This document shows positions 41,801-51,060 of a stretch of DNA of 64,000 bases, in pieces (the stretch's first letter is position 1; the number at the start of each line of letters is the position of its first letter). This stretch comes from Gordoniibacillus kamchatkensis. GTDB taxonomy: Bacteria; Bacillota; Bacilli; Paenibacillales; NBRC-103111. The DNA lies in contig NZ_JXAK01000018.1 of assembly GCF_000829455.1 (NCBI RefSeq), forward strand, positions 1 to 64,000, in the 5' to 3' direction. A program made the position numbers and the translations under genes. The notes under the pieces were generated by a model. The model ran no database searches and was not told the DNA's origin. It was given only the letters and a program-made list of their open reading frames with translations.

Positions 41801-42970
41801 TTGCAGCCCGATGCAATAGACCGCATTATAAAGAACGCTATCGGAGTGATGGAGAACAGCAAATACCAGATCTTCGAAATCAGCGAAACGGCCCGGCAAG
41901 AGCGGGAAATGCTTACCCGCGAATTGCAGGAAGTTCAGACCGAGACGTCGAAGACGATTGATCAGGTGGACAGGCTTGAAATCGAATATAAACGTTCCCG
42001 AATACGTTTGACGGAAGTGAGCCGCGATTTTCACCGTTTCCGCGACGATGACATTAAGGTGGCCTATGAGGCTGCGATCACCTTGCAGACGCAGCTGGCC
42101 GCGGCGAGGGAACGGGAAACGCACCTCAAAGCACGGCGAGACGAGCTGCAGAAACGCATCAAGAACGTGGACAAGCAGGTCGAGCGAGCGGAGACGATCG
42201 TTTCCCAAATGAACGTCGTGCTGGAGTATTTGTCCGGCGACCTCAATCAAGTAACCCGCATCCTGGAGTCGGCGAAAAATCGGCAGCTGCTCGGTCTGAA
42301 GATCATTTTGGCGCAGGAAGAAGAACGCAAGCGCATCGCCCGTGAAATTCATGACGGCATGGCGCAGACGATGGCCAATGTCGTTCTTCGTACGGAAATT
42401 GCCGAGCGGATGCTGGATAAGCAAGAATACCCGGCTGTCAAAGACGAGCTTATCGATCTGAAAGGGCAGCTCCGCGGCGGGCTGGAGGAAGTTCGCAAAA
42501 TGATTTTCAACCTGCGGCCGATGGCGCTTGACGATCTTGGCCTCGTGCCGACGTTGCGCAAATTCGTGCAGGACTTCGAGGACAAAGCGAAAATTCGCAC
42601 CAAGTTCGAGCTGAAGGGGCGGGAGATACGCCTCCCTTCGGGGATGGAAGTGGCCATCTTCCGGCTTGTGCAGGAGGCGTTCGCCAATGTGCAGAAGCAT
42701 TCCGGAGCCACTTACGTGTCGTTGGAGACGATCTTCGGCAAGGATGGGGTCAAGTTGCACATTGTCGATAACGGGGTCGGCTTCAACCTGGAGCAGTTGG
42801 AGCCCCGGCTCGCCCACGACAATCATTTCGGGCTCTTGGGAATGAGGGAACGGCTGGAGCTGTTGGATGGCAGTATGGAGCTCCATTCCGAGAAAAATTC
42901 CGGCACTAGGATCACGATGTATATACCATTCGGAACCGATTCGAAGGAGGATGGCAGCGGACATGGATAA
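41801..42970 (+). CDS. degS: DegS sensor histidine kinase
   Basis: Cytoplasmic kinase of the DegS-DegU system controlling exoenzymes, motility and competence in Bacilli. A coiled-coil sensor region (about 25-155) precedes the phosphoacceptor block ERKRIAREIHDGMAQ (His184) and the ATPase region VQEAFANVQKHSGA, VDNGVGFN and GLLGMRERLELLDG. I choose TTG 41801, eleven bases after AAAGGAG, giving 389 residues close to the 385 of Bacillus subtilis. The in-frame ATG at 41753 would add an unlikely His-rich start. Confidence 0.93.
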   Translation: MQPDAIDRIIKNAIGVMENSKYQIFEISETARQEREMLTRELQEVQTETSKTIDQVDRLEIEYKRSRIRLTEVSRDFHRFRDDDIKVAYEAAITLQTQLAAARERETHLKARRDELQKRIKNVDKQVERAETIVSQMNVVLEYLSGDLNQVTRILESAKNRQLLGLKIILAQEEERKRIAREIHDGMAQTMANVVLRTEIAERMLDKQEYPAVKDELIDLKGQLRGGLEEVRKMIFNLRPMALDDLGLVPTLRKFVQDFEDKAKIRTKFELKGREIRLPSGMEVAIFRLVQEAFANVQKHSGATYVSLETIFGKDGVKLHIVDNGVGFNLEQLEPRLAHDNHFGLLGMRERLELLDGSMELHSEKNSGTRITMYIPFGTDSKEDGSGHG

Positions 42971-43688
42971 TGCGGGGAAAACGAAGCAGAAGGTCGGTAT
43001 CATTCTTGCAGACGATCACCAATTGTTTCGTGAGGGCCTGAAGCGCATCATTAATATGGAGAGCGACATGGAAGTCATAGCGGAGTGCGGCGACGGCATC
43101 CAGGTCATTGAGCTGTGCAACCAATACAGCCCCGACGTGGTGTTGATGGACATCAATATGCCGATAGAGAACGGCGTTGTGGCAACCGAGCGGCTCAAAA
43201 CCATTTTTCCGGATATTAAAGTAATTATCTTATCGATTCACGACGACGAGAGCTATGTGTTCGAGACGCTGCGCAAAGGCGCGTCCGGATACTTGCTGAA
43301 AGATATGGAGCCTGAATCGCTGATGAACGCAATCCGGTCGGTGGTGAACGGGTACGCCTTCATCCACCCGAAGGTAACCGGCAAGCTAATCAACCAATTG
43401 CGCCGCATGACGTATTTGGACGAAGTCGGGGTGGTCGGGCCGAGCGCATCCATTAAGGAGCACGGTCTGAAATACGGCAGCGTCGAGAACAGTCCGCTCA
43501 CGAAGCGGGAAGCGGAAGTGCTGAAGCTGATGGCCGAGGGCAAGAGCAACAAGGCGATCGGCGACAATCTGTTCATTAGCGAGAAGACGGTCAAAAATCA
43601 CGTCAGCAGCATTTTGCAAAAAATGGAGGTCGATGACCGCACGCAAGCTGTCATCATCTCCATCAAGAACGGCTGGGTCACGATATAG
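42963..43688 (+). CDS. degU: DegU response regulator
   Basis: NarL/LuxR-type transcription regulator, partner of DegS. Receiver domain with ILADDHQLFREGLKR and phosphoacceptor Asp63 in VVLMDINMP, followed by a long linker and the HTH PLTKREAEVLKLMAEGKSNK with SEKTVKNHVSSILQKMEV. ATG 42963 follows GAAGGAGG and gives 241 residues. It overlaps degS by 8 bases. DegU often activates comF and flagellar genes, which follow directly here. Confidence 0.95.
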   Translation: MDNAGKTKQKVGIILADDHQLFREGLKRIINMESDMEVIAECGDGIQVIELCNQYSPDVVLMDINMPIENGVVATERLKTIFPDIKVIILSIHDDESYVFETLRKGASGYLLKDMEPESLMNAIRSVVNGYAFIHPKVTGKLINQLRRMTYLDEVGVVGPSASIKEHGLKYGSVENSPLTKREAEVLKLMAEGKSNKAIGDNLFISEKTVKNHVSSILQKMEVDDRTQAVIISIKNGWVTI

Positions 43689-43806
43689 GGCGATGTTTCC
43701 GGCGCAAGACCCAGAACCGGAAGGAACCTGCCAAGTTATGACGGCATATACTACTTCTAAGAATGGAACGTAGTGATCCTCTCGGACGCTAGAGGAGGAG
43801 TGCCGC

Positions 43807-44208
43807 ATGCTTGGCTTGTTCGCTATTATGGCGTGTTACTTGATGGCCGTTGTGCTCGTACATGCATACGGCAGGCTGATGATTGGCCGGAAAAACGGCC
43901 GCAAACCGGCGCACGTCGTGCTGATTACGAACAATAACGAGTCTCAAATCGAATGGTACGTTCGTTCGCTCTATTTTTTCTCCAAGTTCAGAGGGCGGCA
44001 GATCGATACAACCGTGCTTGATGAAGGCTCTACGGACGATACGCTGCGCATTGTCGAAAAGTTGTCGCGCAAGCATCCGATGCATATCGGATTGCACGGC
44101 GAAGAGGCGGTCGACGAATTTCTTAAGCGGCATGAACAAGACGATGTCATCGTCGTAAGACTGCACCGGCAGGAAGATGTTACGAAGTGGCTGCAGCTAC
44201 AACAGTAA
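43807..44208 (+). CDS. Small membrane protein with glycosyltransferase-like segment
   Basis: A 133-residue protein: one N-terminal helix (about 3-24), then a domain with AHVVLITNNNESQIEWYVRS and TTVLDEGSTDDTLRIVEKLS, the latter resembling the nucleotide-sugar loop of family 2 glycosyltransferases. It is far too short for a full enzyme, so a regulatory or degenerate role is possible. GAGGAGG precedes the ATG. It lies between degU and comFA; the Bacillus order has yviA at this place, but this is not a DegV protein. Confidence 0.7.
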   Translation: MLGLFAIMACYLMAVVLVHAYGRLMIGRKNGRKPAHVVLITNNNESQIEWYVRSLYFFSKFRGRQIDTTVLDEGSTDDTLRIVEKLSRKHPMHIGLHGEEAVDEFLKRHEQDDVIVVRLHRQEDVTKWLQLQQ

Positions 44209-44238
44209 CCGTTTACATTGGATTTTGGCAGGTGAATT

Positions 44239-46121
44239 ATGAAGGCGGCTCTTTATGCGGTAAGCAGCGGATCTACGTGGCAATGGCGCACGACGATCTG
44301 CTGGGAAGCCGACGCTGTCTATTGGCGGAGCCGAACGAAGGGCGAGGCGGAGCTGTGGCTTGTTCGTCCTCCCCTATCGTTTGGACAAGCCGAGCGGGTC
44401 AGGCGACTGTTATCGGCAAGGCAAGGTGAATATCCTCACATACCTCCCTCGGAGTTAGTACAATTACTTCAGTCCTCACCTCCGTTCAAGCTCATATTCC
44501 AACACGAACAACAAAGGGAACCCGTATGTATTCCTGTACTGAAAGTGGGACTCTTCACATCCTATTCCACTCTGCAGCCAATACCCATTGTCAAAGAGGA
44601 ATATTCCGAGCTGCTTCGTCTTGCCTTGGGCCGGCATCTGCTCCTGGATGAAGCGCTGGCGTTAGCGTCTCATCACGGTCTTGAGCTTGGCGGTTCCATG
44701 TCGCGTCTGACATTTGCGGTTCAATGGGCCAGCTTGCGGGGAGAGCTTGCTATAGAGCCAGCGTTACGATGCTCCGAACGGGCCCGGCGCCTGCGCTTTT
44801 GGCGGAAAACCGGCCAATCTCCCGCATACGTGTGTGTCAGATGCGGCAGCGGAGAGGAGCGTCTGCGCTGGACAGACTGTCCGCATTGCGGACAAGCCTG
44901 CCCTTATTGCGAAGAGTGTTTGACCATGGGCAGAGTGAGGGCGTGTACTCCTCTGATCCGGAGCGTATCAAATGCGGCAGATCAGGCAAACAAGGCGGAG
45001 GCGGATAAGCTTGTCGCTATGCCCGGCATGGACGAACTGCTCGCTCCGTGGGGGTTAAACGCTGCACAATCGGCGGCTTCCCGGGCGGGACTCGAGTTTT
45101 TGCTGCAACCTCAGCAAGCGGAGCGGGATCGGGACAATCCGCCCTGTTTTCTGATCTGGGCCGTAACGGGAGCGGGGAAGACGGAGATGATCTTTCCGTT
45201 CCTCGCCGCCACCGTCGCCGGCGGGGGCCGGGCGCTTATTGCAACGCCGAGGAAGGATGTCGTGCTGGAGCTGAGTCCGCGGGTAGAGCGAGCATTCCCC
45301 GAGGCCAAAGTAGTCACCTTGTACGGCGGAAGCGAGCAGCGCTGGGATATCGGGAATATCGTTGTCGCCACGACGCATCAGCTGCTGCGCTTTCACGAAG
45401 CGTTCGAGCTGGTCGTCATTGACGAGCTTGACGCGTTTCCGTTCCACAATAACCCTTCCTTGGCCTATGCCGCCCGCAAAGCCTGCAAGCCGCAAGGCCG
45501 CTACATATTGTTATCCGCCACCCCTCCGGCCGGCATGCAGCGGGCGGCCCGGCGAGGGCGTCTGCCACATGCGAAGGTTCCGGCCCGTTACCATCGCCAT
45601 CCGCTGCCCGTCCCGCAGCTGACGTCCACGGCTTCGCTCGCGGGCATGATTGCTGCCGGGCGGCTGTCGCGACCATTGCTTGACAGCGTTCGGCGAAGTC
45701 TGCTGCGCGGCGCCCAGTTGTTCGTCTTCGTGCCCGGCATAGCTATGGTAGAGCCGCTGGTAACGTTGCTTCAGCGTGCGGAACCGCAGAGCAGCATTCA
45801 AGGCACGTTCTCGCAGGACCCGGAGCGCGTGCGGAAGGTGCAAGATTTTCGCGAGGGGGTGATTCGTGTTTTGGTGACGACGACGATTTTGGAGCGCGGG
45901 GTGACCGTGCCGAAGAGCGATGTCATCGTGCTGGATGCGGATTCCGGCTTTTTGACGACGCGGCGCTTGTGCAAATGGCGGGAAGAGCGGGGCGGTCCGC
46001 TGCCGATCCGGCCGGGTACGTAACGTTTCTGGCGCAGCATCGGACTGCGCCGCAGACGGCGGCCGTACGTCATATCCGAAGCATGAACCGGCTCTCGAAG
46101 AAGCTCGGGTACATTTCATAA
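44239..46121 (+). CDS. comFA: ComFA, DNA-uptake helicase (one-base frameshift)
   Basis: DEAD-like translocase that helps pull transforming DNA into the cell. An N-terminal variable region is followed by a zinc finger (CVRCGSGEERLRWTDCPHC, then CPYCEEC), Walker A AVTGAGKTEM, Walker B VVIDELDAFPF and LLSATPP. The literal frame ends at 46023 and lacks motif VI. One base lost near 45946-45948 explains this: the next frame reads LFDDAALVQMAGRAGR and continues to the stop at 46119-46121 (HIRSMNRLSKKLGYIS). ATG 44239 has only a weak ribosome site. Confidence 0.9.
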
Positions 46122-46165
46122 GGATAAACGGCTTAGGCCGTCCTTTGGGGACGTGCGCGTTTGCA

Positions 46166-46229
46166 GGCGTTAAGCTGGCTGTGTAACGCCCTGCACGTTG
46201 CTGGCCATTACTCCCCCCAGCTTAATACC
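46166..46229. repeat. Palindromic dispersed repeat, copy 3
   Basis: GGCGTTAAGCTGG (46166-46178) and CCAGCTTAATACC (46217-46229) are inverted ends with two mismatches. It is opposite in orientation to copy 2: its left flank 46120-46165 (AAGGATAAACGGCTTAGGCC, GACGTGCGCGTTTGC) is the reverse complement of the right flank of copy 2. It lies between comFA and comFC. Confidence 0.86.
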
Positions 46230-46357
46230 TAGGAGCGGAATCAGCCTAAGTTTAGGCGTAGCATATACTTTCTGATGGAGTGAATAAGGGGGAATGACCT
46301 ATACAGTTTCAGCGGAAAAGCTCTATCCGGACGGCGGCTGCGGATTGGTCCCGGCGA

Positions 46358-47095
46358 TTGTCGGGGCTGCTAGCTCCGGAACGAGCTGCTTGCCTATTAT
46401 GCCGAGGGAGTGTACGAAATGCCGCACATTCGTATCCGCCGGGACTGTGCTCGGGATGCCGGAAAGCCATTCCGTGGATCCGGGACGTGCGGTGCGGTGT
46501 TTGCGGCCGTTATGAGGACTGTGCGGATTGCGCGCGCCGGGAGACGGCCTATTTTGTGAGGAACCGCAGTGCGGTTGAATATAACGAACATATGAAGGCG
46601 TGGCTGGCCCGTTACAAATACCGCGGGGACGAGAAGCTTGCAGAGCTGCTGGCCGAAATGTTGCTGCATGCGTACCGACTCCATCAGGTAGCTGTCGATG
46701 ATGCGCGTGCGCCTGCCCGAACCGTCCTTACTTTCGTTCCTTTAAGCGTAGCACGCCGGTTGGAACGGGGATTTAACCAGGCGGAACAAATGGCGCGAGC
46801 GCTCGGTCGCCGGCTGGATGCCCCTGTTCTGGATTTGCTGCGGCGAAACCGGCATACCGAGAAGCAAAGCTTGAAAACGCGCGGAGAGCGGCTCCAGGAC
46901 ACGAGGGATCTGTTCTCATTGCACGAAGCCGGGCGGAGGGAACTCGGCATGTGGCTGTCCGCCCGCCATCCTCAGCCAGTCCGATTGTTTGTCGTCGACG
47001 ACGTGTACACGACCGGCAGCACGCTGAACGAGTGTGCCAAAGCGATCCGCGCGGCCGGCGCTGTCGACGTTTACGGTTTAACGCTGGCAAGATAA
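46358..47095 (+). CDS. comFC: ComF-family phosphoribosyltransferase-like protein
   Basis: Competence-associated protein with an N-terminal zinc-binding region (CLLC, CSGC, CGVC, CADC) and a phosphoribosyltransferase-like loop FVVDDVYTTGSTLNECAKAI. VPLSVARRLERGFNQAEQMA and KTRGERLQ are ComF signatures. The start is uncertain: TTG 46358 lacks a clear ribosome site, and the frame is open only back to 46298. An ATG at 46294 after AAGGGGG is in another frame, so a missing or extra base near 46345-46360 may hide the real N-terminus. Length 245 from 46358. Confidence 0.87.
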   Translation: MSGLLAPERAACLLCRGSVRNAAHSYPPGLCSGCRKAIPWIRDVRCGVCGRYEDCADCARRETAYFVRNRSAVEYNEHMKAWLARYKYRGDEKLAELLAEMLLHAYRLHQVAVDDARAPARTVLTFVPLSVARRLERGFNQAEQMARALGRRLDAPVLDLLRRNRHTEKQSLKTRGERLQDTRDLFSLHEAGRRELGMWLSARHPQPVRLFVVDDVYTTGSTLNECAKAIRAAGAVDVYGLTLAR

Positions 47096-47186
47096 ACGGC
47101 TCGCGGCAGAACCTGTAAAATGTAATGCAACACACAGATCTATGATGTAAAATAATAGTAGCATGAAGGGTAAAGGGGGACTTGCT

Positions 47187-47612
47187 ATGGGCCTCAACAA
47201 TGTGGGCAATTGCTCTCGTTGCGGAAAATTGTACATGAAAGGCATCCACGAGTATTGTCCGAGCTGCATGAAAGATATCGAAGAACAATATGAGAAATGC
47301 TATAAATATTTGCGCGAGAACCGGCAGTCGACGTTTCCGGAGCTAAGCGAGGCTACGGGCGTAAGCATCCGGCAAATCACGAAGTTTGTCCGCGAAGGCC
47401 GCATTTCGTTAGCGAATCATCCCAATATGTCCTATGAATGCGAAGTGTGCGGCGCCGCGATTCGCGAAGGAGCGATGTGCGACAGCTGCCGCCAGAAGCT
47501 GCTGAAGGATGCGAGCCATGTGCTGCAGGACAGCCAGAAGAAGCTGGAGCAGCAGAAGTCGGATCTTCAAAAGAGCTTCAACATCAAAGACCGTCTTAGA
47601 GAGCGTCATTGA
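47187..47612 (+). CDS. yvyF: YvyF-type flagellar operon protein
   Basis: A 141-residue zinc-ribbon protein found before flgM in Bacilli. CSRCGKLYMKGIHEYCPSC at the N-terminus and CEVCGAAIREGAMCDSC in the centre are two Cys pairs each. A helix-turn-helix-like SEATGVSIRQITKFVREGRI lies between, so nucleic-acid binding is possible. A charged coiled-coil ends the protein. ATG 47187 follows AAAGGGGG. Function is not firmly known. Confidence 0.86.
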   Translation: MGLNNVGNCSRCGKLYMKGIHEYCPSCMKDIEEQYEKCYKYLRENRQSTFPELSEATGVSIRQITKFVREGRISLANHPNMSYECEVCGAAIREGAMCDSCRQKLLKDASHVLQDSQKKLEQQKSDLQKSFNIKDRLRERH

Positions 47613-47629
47613 AAATTATTGCAAACCCC

Positions 47630-47657
47630 TAAAATAAATTCCGACTTTCGCCGATAA
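47630..47657 (+). promoter_or_regulatory. Sigma-D promoter of flgM
   Basis: TAAA (47630-47633), 16-base spacer and perfect GCCGATAA (47650-47657). A sigma-D promoter at this place is known in Bacillus subtilis and starts the flgM-flgN-flgK-flgL transcript. Confidence 0.85.
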
Positions 47658-47687
47658 TAGATGTATACATTATCGGCCTTTTGGTTT
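47650..47687 (+). terminator. Hairpin overlapping the flgM -10 element
   Basis: GCCGATAAT (47650-47658) and ATTATCGGC (47669-47677) form a perfect nine-pair stem, followed by CTTTTGGTTTT. It could weaken read-through from yvyF, while the same DNA is the -10 element of flgM. Not a classical terminator because the T-run is broken. Confidence 0.4.
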
Positions 47688-47714
47688 TGGACGGAATTGG
47701 ACGAGGTGATCAAG

Positions 47715-47975
47715 GTGAAGATTAACGAATCGCAAAGAGTCGGATCTCTGGGCATGTATAAACGTTCTGCGGATGCGAAATCCGTAGCCGGTGCCGGGAA
47801 AAAGGGAAAGAAAGACGAAGTACAAATTTCCCCGGAAGCGATGGAACTGTTAGGAGCTCAAGGCACGGAGGAGCACCGCAAGCGCATTGAGGATTTGAAG
47901 AACTCGGTATCGGCCGGGACGTACCACGTTGAGGCGAAGAAAATCGCCGACAAGCTGCTGCCGTATTTGAAATAA
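47715..47975 (+). CDS. flgM: FlgM anti-sigma-D factor
   Basis: Holds sigma-D inactive until the hook is complete. An 86-residue, mostly polar protein; the C-terminal half (VQISPEAMELL onward to RKRIEDLKNSVSAGTYHVEA and KIADKLLPYL) is the sigma-binding part. GTG 47715 follows GAGGTGATC. The codon at 47661 used by a longer frame is before the ribosome site. Confidence 0.93.
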   Translation: MKINESQRVGSLGMYKRSADAKSVAGAGKKGKKDEVQISPEAMELLGAQGTEEHRKRIEDLKNSVSAGTYHVEAKKIADKLLPYLK

Positions 47976-47992
47976 GAACGCGTGAGAAACGG

Positions 47993-48502
47993 GTGAACGT
48001 GGTGACGATAGAACCGTTATTGGAACTTATGGAACGGCTGGCGGCAGTGCATAGCCAGTTAATTGAGCTGGCGAACGAAAAAACACCCGTTCTTGTGCGC
48101 AATGACGTCGACAGCTTGAACGCGATTATTCATAGGGAAAACAAGCTGGTCAGGCAGGTTGCCGAATTGGATCGCGAGCGAGTTCAGAGGACAGGGGAAT
48201 ATCTCATTTCCCGCGGCTACAACCCCGACCCGCGCGTCACCGTTTCGGATTTGATCAAAATCATTTTTAAAGCGGACGAAAAGAAAGCCCTCATGAACGT
48301 ACAGCAAATTCTTCTGGAAAAGCTGATCGAGCTGAAGAGGCTGAACGAAACGAATCAGAAGCTAATCGAGCAATCGCTGGCCTTTATTAATTTTTCCATT
48401 GATTTGCTTGTGGACGATCCGAATCAAGACTTGTTTTACAAAGCGCCGGCCTCTTCGTCGCATAACGCTGTAAGGAACGGGTTGTTCGATACTAAGGCAT
48501 AA
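47993..48502 (+). CDS. flgN: FlgN flagellar chaperone
   Basis: Export chaperone for the hook-filament junction proteins FlgK and FlgL, which follow. A 169-residue all-helical protein with LMERLAAVHSQLIELANEKT and a helical C-terminal half. GTG at 47993 or a nearby GTG at 48002 may be used; no strong ribosome site distinguishes them. Placement between flgM and flgK is as in Bacillus. Confidence 0.88.
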   Translation: MNVVTIEPLLELMERLAAVHSQLIELANEKTPVLVRNDVDSLNAIIHRENKLVRQVAELDRERVQRTGEYLISRGYNPDPRVTVSDLIKIIFKADEKKALMNVQQILLEKLIELKRLNETNQKLIEQSLAFINFSIDLLVDDPNQDLFYKAPASSSHNAVRNGLFDTKA

Positions 48503-48525
48503 GAGCTCGAGAAGGAGTGGCGTAG

Positions 48526-50109
48526 ATGAGTTCTACTTTCCATGGCATTGAGACGGCGCGGCGCAGTTTATTTACGCAACAGGCCGCTTTAAATACGACG
48601 GGGCATAACATTGCAAACGCGAATACGCAAGGGTATTCGCGGCAACGAGTAAACATGACGGCCTCGATACCGATGGAAGCTCCGGGGATGATGCGAAGCA
48701 ACGTCCCTGGCCAACTGGGTACCGGGGTTGAATTCTCGTCGATTACTCGCGTGCGCGAATCGTTCTTGGATGACCAGTTCAGGAACGAAAATAAATCTCT
48801 GGGCAATTGGAACATCCAGGCGGATACGCTGGATAAATTGCAGACCATTGTGAACGAACCGAGCGACAGCGGAATACGCACGGTGCTGGACAACTTCTGG
48901 AAAGCGTGGTCGGATTTAAGCAAAAATCCGGAAGATGTGACCGGTCGCAAAATATTGCGCGAAAACGCCAACGCTCTCACCGACGCTCTGAACCAGACGA
49001 GCAAGCAGCTATCCGATCTGAACAACGATTTAACTACGAATATCGGCGTGAAGGCGGACGAGATCAACTCCACAATTCAAACGATCGCCAGCCTTAACGC
49101 GCAAATTTCCAAAATCGAAGGCATGGGCGACAGTGCGAACGATCTGCGCGACCAACGCGACCTGTTGACGGATAACTTGTCCAAAATCGTTAATATTACA
49201 GTGACAGAAACAGCCACTGGCTACAGCATCAATATGGGCGGCGTGAACCTGGTGAATGGGGAAACGGCTACTGCTACGAGTGCCACCGCTCTCCAAACGG
49301 CCTTCTCCTCGGGAGATTTGAGCAGTGGCGAAGCGTACGGAATGATTTATTCCCGCGATAAATACGTTGTCGATTATCAAAACCAACTGGATACACTCGC
49401 AAATACAATCGCTAATGGCGATGTGACCATTACTATTCCCGCGGGATCAGTGATTCCAAACAATACGGTTTTAAATACGGCTAACGGGCCTGTCACTTAT
49501 AGCGGCAGCGTTGCCCAGCGAACCCTGGCTGCCGATACCGTGGTAACTGTAAAAGGCTTGAACGGCCTGCATAAACTAGGATATTTGTTTACGACACCTC
49601 CTACAACCGGCGGCGACTTCTTTACAGCGAAGGCGGGTTCGACGGGGATTACGGCTGGCAGCATTCAACTTAATCCTGCTATACAGAACGATGTATCATT
49701 AATCGCAACCTCCATGAGAACGGATGATTCTACTGGCACCGAACTAACGGTCAAGGGCAACAATACGCTTACACTATTGATGGCGCAACTAAAAGATTCC
49801 AAATTCGCTTTCCCGAGCGGAGCGTTAAGCAACGGGGTCACCAGCGGGACTATCGACGATTACTTTCAATCGATTGTCGGGCAGATGGGCGTTCAGGCTC
49901 AAGAGGCAACACGCCAGATGAATAATCAACAGAACCTGGTTGATCAAGTCGATTCACGCCGACAGTCCGTAAGCGGGGTATCGCTTGACGAAGAAATGTC
50001 GAACATGATCATGTTTCAACATGCTTATGGTGCGGCTGCACGTTTCATGACGACGTACGATCAGATATTGGACAAGCTCATTAACGGAACCGGCGTCGTC
50101 GGTCGTTAA
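48526..50109 (+). CDS. flgK: Flagellar hook-associated protein 1
   Basis: Joins hook and filament. A 527-residue protein with the rod/hook N-terminal block ETARRSLFTQQAALNTTGHN and IANANTQGYSRQRV, and the C-terminal SGVSLDEEMSNMIMFQHAYG with AARFMTTYDQILDKLING. The middle is variable. ATG 48526 has AAGGAGTGG upstream, 23 bases after flgN. Confidence 0.96.
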   Translation: MSSTFHGIETARRSLFTQQAALNTTGHNIANANTQGYSRQRVNMTASIPMEAPGMMRSNVPGQLGTGVEFSSITRVRESFLDDQFRNENKSLGNWNIQADTLDKLQTIVNEPSDSGIRTVLDNFWKAWSDLSKNPEDVTGRKILRENANALTDALNQTSKQLSDLNNDLTTNIGVKADEINSTIQTIASLNAQISKIEGMGDSANDLRDQRDLLTDNLSKIVNITVTETATGYSINMGGVNLVNGETATATSATALQTAFSSGDLSSGEAYGMIYSRDKYVVDYQNQLDTLANTIANGDVTITIPAGSVIPNNTVLNTANGPVTYSGSVAQRTLAADTVVTVKGLNGLHKLGYLFTTPPTTGGDFFTAKAGSTGITAGSIQLNPAIQNDVSLIATSMRTDDSTGTELTVKGNNTLTLLMAQLKDSKFAFPSGALSNGVTSGTIDDYFQSIVGQMGVQAQEATRQMNNQQNLVDQVDSRRQSVSGVSLDEEMSNMIMFQHAYGAAARFMTTYDQILDKLINGTGVVGR

Positions 50110-50139
50110 GATCAAAGTGGGGATTAGGAGGAACTTCCG

Positions 50140-51045
50140 ATGCCGCTTCGCGTTACGAACAGCATGCTCAGTTCGCAATTGCTTAGAAACGTAAATAACA
50201 ATTTAAATCGCTTGGAGGTAAACCAAGACATTTTGTCAACGGGCAAAAAAATAAACAAACCTGGTGACGATCCGGTTGGTATTACTTATGCGCTCCGATA
50301 CCGAAGCGAGCTTTCCATGAACGATCAGTATCAGAAGAACATTGACACAGCGAAATCCCTCGTTGATCATACGGATACTGTCCTCGGACAAATTAACGAT
50401 TTGTTCCAGCGGGCAACCGAACTGACCACGCAAGGTTTGAATGGAACCAATCCGCAATCGGCCCTGAATGCTATCGCTACAGAGTTGGGGCAAATTTACG
50501 ATCAAGCTGTCGTTCTCGGTAACGATCAGTTGAATGGAAAGTATATATTTAACGGTCAAAAGACGGATCAGAAGCCATATTCCAGTACTAATGCAGCGGC
50601 GGATAAAACTGATACAGCACAGATCAGCTATCAATTTGCCGCGGGGGTAACGATACCGACCAATGTAACCGGCGACCAGGTTTTCGGCCCACAGGATACG
50701 AACGGTACTACGGACAACCTTTTCACTGTGTTGAAGGGGCTGCAAAACGCATTTGCCAATGGCGACAAGACAAGTGCGGCAGCCTTTTCTGATAAGCTAA
50801 AAACCCGAATGGACAAGTTTTTGAATGTACGCGCGGAGGTTGGCGCTCGTTCGAATCGGATCGATTTGATGGATAGTCGTATGAAGGACTTGAATGTGAA
50901 CTTGACAAGTCTCGACTCGAAAGTTGAGGATGCCGATATCGCAGAAACGATTACTAAACTTAAGGCAGATGAAAACGTGTATCAGGCCTCTCTTTCCGTC
51001 GGAGCCAAAGTCATACAGCCAACTCTAATTGACTACTTGAGATAG
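50140..51045 (+). CDS. flgL: Flagellar hook-associated protein 3
   Basis: Second hook-filament junction protein, 301 residues, related to flagellin. N-terminal RVTNSMLSSQLLRNVNNNL with LSTGKKINKPGDDPVGI, and C-terminal DLNVNLTSLDSKVEDADIAE with YQASLSVGAKVIQPTLIDYL. ATG 50140 follows AGGAGG. It ends 15 bases before the DUF6470 gene. Confidence 0.95.
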   Translation: MPLRVTNSMLSSQLLRNVNNNLNRLEVNQDILSTGKKINKPGDDPVGITYALRYRSELSMNDQYQKNIDTAKSLVDHTDTVLGQINDLFQRATELTTQGLNGTNPQSALNAIATELGQIYDQAVVLGNDQLNGKYIFNGQKTDQKPYSSTNAAADKTDTAQISYQFAAGVTIPTNVTGDQVFGPQDTNGTTDNLFTVLKGLQNAFANGDKTSAAAFSDKLKTRMDKFLNVRAEVGARSNRIDLMDSRMKDLNVNLTSLDSKVEDADIAETITKLKADENVYQASLSVGAKVIQPTLIDYLR

Positions 51046-51060
51046 TGAGAGAGGACTCCT

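Noticed and set aside
46294-46515. Short open frame with ATG 46294 overlapping comFC
   Set aside because: It loses family likeness quickly; it may hold the true comFC N-terminus before a base error, but is not a separate gene.
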